From NCBI RefSeq assembly GCF_027270315.1, contig NZ_CP114413.1, positions 7,936,001 through 8,000,000 of the forward strand: a DNA stretch of 64,000 nt, in the 5' to 3' direction. Both the position numbers and the translations under genes were made by a program. Below, in pieces: positions 57,928-64,000 of this stretch; within the stretch, counting starts at the first letter, position 1, and each line of letters opens with the position of its first letter. Origin of the DNA: Streptomyces cinnabarinus (GTDB lineage Bacteria; Actinomycetota; Actinomycetes; Streptomycetales; Streptomycetaceae). The notes below the pieces were generated by a model. That model saw only the letters and a list, made by a program, of their open reading frames with translations. It was not told the DNA's origin and did no database searches.

Positions 57928-60900
57928 ATGTTCCGCAAGGTGCTGGTCGCCAACCGTGGCGAGATCGCGATTCGGGCGTTCCGCGCGGGCTACGAGTTGG
58001 GCGCGCGCACCGTCGCCGTCTTCCCGCACGAGGACCGCAACTCGCTGCACCGGCTGAAGGCCGACGAGGCCTATGAGATCGGTGAGCCCGGGCACCCGGT
58101 GCGCGCCTATCTCTCCGTGGACGAGATCGTCGCGGCGGCCCGGCGCGCGGGCGCGGACGCCGTCTACCCCGGCTACGGCTTCCTCTCCGAGAACCCCGAG
58201 CTGGCCCGCGCCTGCGCGGCCGCCGGCATCACCTTCGTCGGGCCCGGCGCCGACATCCTGGAGCTGACCGGCAACAAGGCCCGCGCCGTGGCCGCCGCCC
58301 GCGCGGCTGGCGTGCCCGTGCTCGGCTCCTCCGCGCCCTCCAACGACGTCGACGAACTCGTCCGCGCCGCCGAGGACATCGGCTTCCCGGTGTTCGTCAA
58401 GGCCGTCGCGGGCGGCGGTGGCCGCGGGATGCGCCGCGTCGAGGATCCCGCCCAGCTCCGGGAGTCCATCGAGGCCGCCTCCCGCGAGGCCGCCTCCGCC
58501 TTCGGCGACCCCACCGTCTTCCTGGAGAAGGCCGTCGTCGAGCCCCGCCACATCGAGGTGCAGATCCTCGCCGACGGCAACGGCGACGTCATCCACCTCT
58601 ACGAGCGGGACTGCTCCGTGCAGCGCCGCCACCAGAAGGTCATCGAGCTGGCCCCCGCCCCCAACCTCGACCCGGCCCTGCGCGACCGCATCTGCGCCGA
58701 CGCCGTGCGCTTCGCCCGCGAGATCGGCTACCGCAACGCGGGCACCGTGGAGTTCCTCCTGGACCGCGAGGGCAACCACGTCTTCATCGAGATGAACCCG
58801 CGCATCCAGGTCGAGCACACGGTGACCGAGGAGGTCACCGACGTCGACCTGGTCCAGGCGCAACTGCGGATCGCCGCCGGGGAGAGCCTCGCCGACCTCG
58901 GGCTCGCCCAGGAGACGATCACGCTGCGCGGCGCGGCCCTCCAGTGCCGTATCACCACCGAGGACCCCGCCAACGGCTTCCGCCCCGACACCGGCCGGAT
59001 CAGCGCCTACCGCTCACCGGGCGGCTCCGGCATCCGGCTGGACGGCGGCACCACCCACGCGGGCACCGAGATCAGCGCCCATTTCGACTCCATGCTGGTC
59101 AAGCTGACCTGCCGGGGCCGGGACTTCGCCGCCGCGGTGGGCCGCGCCCGGCGCGCCGTCGCCGAGTTCCGCATCCGCGGTGTCGCCACCAACATCCCGT
59201 TCCTCCAGGCGGTCCTGGACGACCCGGACTTCCAGGCGGGCCGGGTCACCACCTCCTTCATCGAGCGGCGCCCGCACCTGCTGACCGCCCGCCACTCCGC
59301 CGACCGCGGCACCAAGCTGCTGACCTACCTGGCCGACGTCACGGTGAACCGGCCGCACGGGGAGCGGCCCGACCTGGCCGACCCGATGGCCAAGCTGCCC
59401 CCGGTACCGGAGGGCCTGCCCCCGGCGGGCTCGCGCCAGCGCCTGATCGAGCTCGGCCCCGAGGGCTTCGCCCGCGCCCTGCGCGAGTCCCCCACCCTCG
59501 GCGTCACCGACACCACCTTCCGCGACGCACACCAGTCCCTGCTCGCGACCAGGGTCCGCACGAAGGACATGCTCGCCGTCGCCCCGGTCGTCGCCCGCAC
59601 CCTGCCCGGACTGCTCTCCCTGGAGTGCTGGGGCGGCGCCACCTACGACGTCGCGCTCCGCTTCCTCGCCGAGGACCCCTGGGAACGGCTCGCCGCGCTG
59701 CGCGAGGCCGTGCCCAACCTCTGCCTCCAGATGCTGCTGCGCGGCCGCAACACCGTCGGCTACACCCCGTACCCCACCGAGGTCACCGACGCCTTCGTGC
59801 AGGAGGCCGCGGCCACCGGCATCGACATCTTCCGCATCTTCGACGCCCTCAACGACGTCGACCAGATGCGCCCCGCCATCGACGCCGTACGGCAGACCGA
59901 GACCGCGGTCGCGGAGGTGGCCCTGTGCTACACCGCCGACCTGTCCGACCCGAACGAGAAGCTCTACACCCTCGACTACTACCTGCGCCTCGCCGAGAAG
60001 ATCGTCGACGCCGGCGCCCATGTCCTGGCCGTCAAGGACATGGCCGGACTGCTGCGGGCCCCGGCCGCCGCCACCCTCGTATCGGCGCTGCGGCGGGAGT
60101 TCGACCTCCCGGTGCATCTGCACACCCATGACACCGCGGGCGGACAGCTCGCCACCTACCTGGCCGCGATCCAGGCCGGAGCGGACGCCGTCGACGGAGC
60201 GGTCGCGTCCATGGCGGGCAGCACCTCACAGCCGTCCCTCTCCGCGATCGTCGCCGCCACCGACCACTCGGCCCGCCCGACCGGCCTCGACATCCACGCC
60301 GTCGGCGACCTGGAGCCGTACTGGGAGAGCGTGCGCAAGGTCTACGCCCCCTTCGAGGCGGGCCTGCCCGCGCCGACCGGCCGCGTCTACCACCACGAGA
60401 TCCCCGGCGGACAGCTGTCCAACCTGCGCACTCAGGCCATCGCGCTCGGCCTCGGCGACCGCTTCGAGGACATCGAGTCGATGTACGCCGCCGCCGACCG
60501 GATGCTGGGCCGCCTGGTGAAGGTCACCCCGTCCTCGAAGGTGGTCGGAGACCTGGCGCTGCACTTGGTGGGAGCCGGAGTCTCCCCGGCCGACTTCGAA
60601 TCGGAACCTGACCGTTTCGACATCCCCGACTCGGTCATCGGCTTCCTCCGTGGCGAACTGGGCACCCCGCCCGGCGGCTGGCCCGAGCCCTTCCGCAGCA
60701 AGGCGCTGCGCGGCCGCGCCGAGGCCAAGCCGCCCACTTCCCTGACCGCCGACGACCGCGCCGGACTGGTCAAGGACCGCCGCGCCACCCTCAACCGGCT
60801 CCTCTTCCCCGGCCCGACCCGCGAGTTCGACACCCACCGCCAGAGCTACGGCGACACCAGCGTCCTGGACAGCAAAGACTTCTTCTACGGGCTGCGCCCG

Positions 60901-61302
60901 GCCAAGGAGTACGCGATCGACCTGGAGCCCGGTGTGCGGCTGCTGATCGAGCTCCAGGCGGTCGGCGAGGCCGACGAGCGGGGCATGCGCACGGTGATGT
61001 CCTCCCTGAACGGGCAGTTGCGGCCCATCCAGGTCCGCGACCGGGGCGTGGCCTCGGACATCCCGGTCACCGAGAAGGCGGACCGCGCCAACCCCGGCCA
61101 TGTCGCGGCGCCGTTCGCGGGCGTGGTGACCCTCGCGGTCGCCGAGGGCGACCAGGTGGCGGCCGGAGCGACGGTGGCGACGATCGAGGCGATGAAGATG
61201 GAGGCCTCGATCACCGCCGCCAAGGACGGCACCGTGTCCCGGCTCGCCGTGGGCCGGATCCAGCAGGTCGAGGGCGGCGACCTGCTGGTGGAGATCGGCT
61301 GA
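57928..61302 (+). CDS. pyc: Pyruvate carboxylase
   Basis: A 1124-residue biotin enzyme, normal length. The biotin-carboxylase part (about 1-450) has VANRGEIA, AVAGGGGRGMR and EMNPRIQVEHTVTEEVTDVD. The carboxyltransferase part (about 500-800) has DTTFRDAHQSLLATRVRTKDM and the Lys in VLAVKDMAGLL that is normally carbamylated. The C-terminal BCCP domain has EAMKMEA (Lys about 1088). It carboxylates pyruvate to oxaloacetate, feeding the TCA cycle. The ATG at 57928 gives the canonical N-terminus (MFRKVLVANRGEIA) after a GAAGGG RBS. Confidence 0.95.
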   Translation: MFRKVLVANRGEIAIRAFRAGYELGARTVAVFPHEDRNSLHRLKADEAYEIGEPGHPVRAYLSVDEIVAAARRAGADAVYPGYGFLSENPELARACAAAGITFVGPGADILELTGNKARAVAAARAAGVPVLGSSAPSNDVDELVRAAEDIGFPVFVKAVAGGGGRGMRRVEDPAQLRESIEAASREAASAFGDPTVFLEKAVVEPRHIEVQILADGNGDVIHLYERDCSVQRRHQKVIELAPAPNLDPALRDRICADAVRFAREIGYRNAGTVEFLLDREGNHVFIEMNPRIQVEHTVTEEVTDVDLVQAQLRIAAGESLADLGLAQETITLRGAALQCRITTEDPANGFRPDTGRISAYRSPGGSGIRLDGGTTHAGTEISAHFDSMLVKLTCRGRDFAAAVGRARRAVAEFRIRGVATNIPFLQAVLDDPDFQAGRVTTSFIERRPHLLTARHSADRGTKLLTYLADVTVNRPHGERPDLADPMAKLPPVPEGLPPAGSRQRLIELGPEGFARALRESPTLGVTDTTFRDAHQSLLATRVRTKDMLAVAPVVARTLPGLLSLECWGGATYDVALRFLAEDPWERLAALREAVPNLCLQMLLRGRNTVGYTPYPTEVTDAFVQEAAATGIDIFRIFDALNDVDQMRPAIDAVRQTETAVAEVALCYTADLSDPNEKLYTLDYYLRLAEKIVDAGAHVLAVKDMAGLLRAPAAATLVSALRREFDLPVHLHTHDTAGGQLATYLAAIQAGADAVDGAVASMAGSTSQPSLSAIVAATDHSARPTGLDIHAVGDLEPYWESVRKVYAPFEAGLPAPTGRVYHHEIPGGQLSNLRTQAIALGLGDRFEDIESMYAAADRMLGRLVKVTPSSKVVGDLALHLVGAGVSPADFESEPDRFDIPDSVIGFLRGELGTPPGGWPEPFRSKALRGRAEAKPPTSLTADDRAGLVKDRRATLNRLLFPGPTREFDTHRQSYGDTSVLDSKDFFYGLRPAKEYAIDLEPGVRLLIELQAVGEADERGMRTVMSSLNGQLRPIQVRDRGVASDIPVTEKADRANPGHVAAPFAGVVTLAVAEGDQVAAGATVATIEAMKMEASITAAKDGTVSRLAVGRIQQVEGGDLLVEIG

Positions 61303-61305
61303 GCC

Positions 61306-61944
61306 TCACAGCTCCCGGCGGCAGTACAGGAAGAGGTGGGGCTCCGGCCCCGCGCCGGGATGGTCCGGGGTGAAGACGGTGCTGTCACTGGACAGCACCG
61401 TCAGCCCCGCCGCCTCGGCCAGGGCGGTGAAGTCCGCCTGGGCGAAGCTGGTCGCCCGGACCGGCTGCCCCATGAAGACGATCTCCAGGTTCTCCACGTC
61501 CGCGGGCACGGTGGCCAGCACCAGATGCCCACCGGGCTTGAGCGCCCGGGCCAGCCGCCGCACCAGCGTGGACTGCTCCTCGCGGGTCATCTGGAGCAGC
61601 GAGAAGAACACGCACACCCCGTCGAAGAAGCCCTCCTCCAGCGGGAGTTCACGGATGTCGGCCCGGCGGAACTCGGCGTCGGGGACCTGGCGGGCGGCGA
61701 GTTCCACCATCACCGGGGAGACATCGACGCCGACCACGGAGTGCCCCGCCCCGGCGAGCGCCGCGGCGGTGGGCCGCCCGGTGCCGCTGCCCACGTCCAG
61801 TGTCCACGCGGCGGTCGGCAGCCGCCCGATCAGCCACTCCAGTGCGGCCAGATGCGCGGGATCGTGCGCGAACGCCTTCTCGTAGTCGGCGCCCAGCGCG
61901 TCGAACACCACGGCGGCGGGCGGGCGTTGGTCCTCTTGCGGCAC
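61306..61944 (-). CDS. SAM-dependent methyltransferase, class I
   Basis: A 212-residue enzyme with motif I LDVGSGTGRPTAAALAGAG, then GVDVSPVMVELA, RRADIRELPL and VCVFFSLLQM. The GTG at 61944 has AAAGGGAG 7 nt upstream and is preferred to the longer ORF. Substrate unknown; the sequence VFDALGADYEKAFAHDP is typical of small-molecule methyltransferases. It is convergent with pyc, 3 bp away. Confidence 0.87.
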   Translation of the reverse strand: MPQEDQRPPAAVVFDALGADYEKAFAHDPAHLAALEWLIGRLPTAAWTLDVGSGTGRPTAAALAGAGHSVVGVDVSPVMVELAARQVPDAEFRRADIRELPLEEGFFDGVCVFFSLLQMTREEQSTLVRRLARALKPGGHLVLATVPADVENLEIVFMGQPVRATSFAQADFTALAEAAGLTVLSSDSTVFTPDHPGAGPEPHLFLYCRREL

Positions 61945-62089
61945 GTCGGGTCTCCCTTTCGCTTGTCGGCCCGCATCGTCGCACCCGGCGGACGCGGGCC
62001 ACAACGGCGGCCGGTGCGCGTCCGCACGCCCCCGGCAGGGGAGAATGAGGGCCTGACCGACGGTCGAACCCTTGCGGAGGAGCGGGAAG

Positions 62090-63730
62090 ATGCAGGACGA
62101 GCGAGCGGGGCAGGTCGCGGGGCCCGAGGACCTGATCGACGTGGCCCGGCTGGTCACGGCGTACTACGCGCTGCACCCGGACCCGGCAGAGCCCGGCCAG
62201 CGGGTGGCGTTCGGCACCTCCGGGCACCGCGGCTCGTCCCTGGCGACGGCGTTCAACGAGGACCACATCGCCGCCACCAGCCAGGCCATCTGCGAGTACC
62301 GCACCGCGCAGGGCACCGACGGCCCGCTCTTCCTCGGCGCCGACACCCACGCCCTGTCCGAGCCCGCGCGGATCACGGCACTGGAGGTGTTCGCGGCCAA
62401 CGACGTGACGGTCCTCATCGACCAGACGGACGGCTACACGCCCACCCCGGCGGTCTCGCACGCCATCCTCGCCCACAACCGCAGCCGCACCTCCGGGCTC
62501 GCGGACGGCGTGGTGGTCACCCCGTCCCACAACCCGCCCGCCGACGGCGGCTTCAAGTACAACCCGCCGAGCGGCGGCCCCGCCGGCTCCGAGGCGACCT
62601 CCTGGATCCAGGACCGCGCCAACGAGATCATCACCGGCGGCCTGAAGGACGTACGCCGCATCCCGTACACCCGCGCCTTGAGCGCCCCCGGCACGGGCCG
62701 CTACGACTTCCTGGGCACGTACGTGGCGGACTTGCCGAGCGTCCTGGACCTGGAAGCAATCCGGTCCGCGGGAGTGCGCATCGGCGCCGACCCGCTGGGC
62801 GGCGCATCGGTCGCCTACTGGGGCCGTATCGCCGAAGAGCACGGCCTGGACCTGACGGTGGTGAACCCCCTCACCGACCCCACCTGGCGCTTCATGACGC
62901 TGGACTGGGACGGCAAGATCCGCATGGACTGCTCCTCGCCGTACGCCATGGCCTCGCTCATCGAGCAGCGCGCCCGCTACGACATCGCCACGGGCAACGA
63001 CGCCGACGCGGACCGGCACGGCATCGTCACGCCGGACGGCGGCCTGATGAACCCCAACCACTACTTGGCCGTGGCGATCTCGTACCTCTTCTCCCACCGT
63101 TCGGAGTGGCCGGCGGGCGCCGGGATCGGCAAGACGCTGGTGTCGTCCAGCATGATCGACCGGGTCGCGGCGGACGTCGGCCGTCCGCTGGTCGAAGTCC
63201 CGGTCGGATTCAAGTGGTTCGTGGACGGACTGTCCGACGGCAGCCTCGGCTTCGGCGGCGAGGAGTCGGCGGGCGCGTCCTTCCTGCGCCGGGACGGCTC
63301 GGTATGGACCACCGACAAGGACGGCATCATCCTGGCGCTGCTCGCCTCCGAGATCACGGCGGTGACGGGCAGCACCCCGTCCCAGCACTACACGCGGCTC
63401 ACCGAGCGCTTCGGCGCCCCGGCCTACGCCCGCGTCGACGCCCCGGCGTCCCGTGAGGAGAAGGCCCTGCTCGCCAAGCTGTCCCCGAGTCAGGTCACCG
63501 CCGACACCCTCGCCGGGGACCCGGTCACCACGGTGCTGACGGAGGCGCCCGGCAACGGCGCCGCGCTCGGCGGCATCAAGGTCGGCACCGCCAACGCCTG
63601 GTTCGCGGCCCGCCCTTCGGGCACGGAGGACGTCTACAAGATCTACGGCGAGTCCTTCCTCGGCCCGGACCATCTGCGCCAGGTCCAGGAAGAGGCCAGG
63701 TCCGTGGTGCTGGCGGCGCTGGACGCCTGA
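62090..63730 (+). CDS. pgm: Phosphoglucomutase (alpha-D-glucose phosphate-specific)
   Basis: A 546-residue enzyme. The catalytic Ser loop is TPSHNPPADGGFKYN; metal loop is GNDADADRHG; sugar-binding loop is GFGGEESAG; phosphate-binding loop is RPSGTEDVYKIYGES. These identify the bacterial alpha-PGM group that interconverts glucose-1-phosphate and glucose-6-phosphate. GGAGGAG lies 8 nt before the ATG at 62090. The next gene starts 1 nt after its stop and is probably co-transcribed. Confidence 0.93.
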   Translation: MQDERAGQVAGPEDLIDVARLVTAYYALHPDPAEPGQRVAFGTSGHRGSSLATAFNEDHIAATSQAICEYRTAQGTDGPLFLGADTHALSEPARITALEVFAANDVTVLIDQTDGYTPTPAVSHAILAHNRSRTSGLADGVVVTPSHNPPADGGFKYNPPSGGPAGSEATSWIQDRANEIITGGLKDVRRIPYTRALSAPGTGRYDFLGTYVADLPSVLDLEAIRSAGVRIGADPLGGASVAYWGRIAEEHGLDLTVVNPLTDPTWRFMTLDWDGKIRMDCSSPYAMASLIEQRARYDIATGNDADADRHGIVTPDGGLMNPNHYLAVAISYLFSHRSEWPAGAGIGKTLVSSSMIDRVAADVGRPLVEVPVGFKWFVDGLSDGSLGFGGEESAGASFLRRDGSVWTTDKDGIILALLASEITAVTGSTPSQHYTRLTERFGAPAYARVDAPASREEKALLAKLSPSQVTADTLAGDPVTTVLTEAPGNGAALGGIKVGTANAWFAARPSGTEDVYKIYGESFLGPDHLRQVQEEARSVVLAALDA

Positions 63731-63731
63731 C

Positions 63732-64000
63732 ATGGACGAGGCGGTGGTGACGGCGCTGATCGCCGCCGGGGCCGCGATCGGCGGCGGCGCGCTGACCGGG
63801 TGCTTCGCGCTCGTCGCCGCCAAGCGCCAGGCCGCGGCGGCCTGGGCGGCGGGCGAACGGCAGGCCGAGGCCGCGTGGGAGGCGGGCCGGCAACAGGCGG
63901 CCGCCGCCTGGGACGCGGGCCAACTCCAGGCGACGGCCCAGCTGGACGTGGCCCGCCGCACGCTGGCCGAACAGACGCTCGCGGCGCAGCGGGAGGTGCG
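63732..64000 (+). CDS. Membrane-anchored coiled-coil protein, N-terminal part only
   Basis: The gene runs off the right edge; about 90 residues are visible. A TM segment (VVTALIAAGAAIGGGALTGCFALVA) is followed by three tandem 11-residue repeats of the form AAWxAGxxQAx, then a more diverged AQLDVARRTLA unit, consistent with a long coiled coil. It follows pgm by 1 nt. Function unknown. Confidence 0.65.
   Translation, partial: MDEAVVTALIAAGAAIGGGALTGCFALVAAKRQAAAAWAAGERQAEAAWEAGRQQAAAAWDAGQLQATAQLDVARRTLAEQTLAAQREV

Noticed and set aside
1..64000. CRISPR arrays, rRNA and tRNA genes
   Set aside because: No spacer-repeat pattern and no recognisable tRNA or rRNA sequence was found on reading; small structured RNAs cannot be excluded without a covariance search.

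Overview
The window is high-GC actinomycete chromosome and almost certainly Streptomyces. It has very high third-position GC, GTG starts, many 4-bp ATGA/GTGA overlaps, SARP-type regulators with NB-ARC and TPR domains, SpoIIE-type phosphatases, many two-component systems and many secreted or lipid-anchored proteins. No rRNA, tRNA, CRISPR array, integrase, transposase or relaxase was seen. No gene-free stretch exceeds 300 bp.

Region 1 (1-11 kb) holds a partial secreted carboxylesterase, a secreted parallel beta-helix protein, a two-gene dehydrogenase/reductase operon with an upstream TetR-like operator, two divergent multidomain PP2C/SpoIIE phosphatases, a secreted Ig-like protein and a DUF6777-like PASTA protein.

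Region 2 (11-22 kb) is a sensory cluster. It contains a receiver-only response regulator, three histidine kinases (one with a degenerate ATP-binding domain), two LuxR-type regulators and three substrate-binding lipoproteins (two TRAP/DctP-like, one BMP-like) with no transporter subunits. The lipoproteins probably present ligands to the kinases.

Region 3 (22-30 kb) holds a DHFR-family gene remnant, a sigma/zinc-motif/TM/CAP fusion protein, a divergent MFS exporter and MarR pair, and an acyl-CoA ligase diverging from a PucR-type regulator.

Region 4 (about 29.7-53.3 kb) is the notable part: a type IV secretion-like (T4SS-like) locus. A minus-strand operon (50873 to 42418) encodes a deviant P-loop protein, two small VirB2/TrbC-like membrane proteins, a VirB8/TcpC-position protein, a TrbL/VirB6-like channel, an SCO6880/PrgI-like protein, a VirB4-like ATPase and a TraG/VirD4-like coupling ATPase. 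A lytic transglycosylase (VirB1-like) and an NlpC/P60 hydrolase lie beside it. Next to it are two candidate effectors (35756-37198 and 37264-38865), tail to tail, each diverging from its own DUF4913 gene. The start regions of these transcription units carry an almost invariant element, TGAACC-N17-CGTTGT. I found ten near-perfect copies and one weaker one between 31.1 and 51.0 kb. It has the shape of an ECF sigma-factor promoter, and an ECF sigma gene (52708-53253) closes the locus. SARP/NB-ARC/TPR regulators lie at both edges (31239 and 53259). With no relaxase seen, the simplest reading is an ECF-controlled protein-secretion or contact-dependent system rather than a conjugative element; this is inference.

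Region 5 (56-64 kb) returns to housekeeping genes: two unknown proteins, pyruvate carboxylase, a SAM methyltransferase, phosphoglucomutase and a truncated coiled-coil membrane protein.
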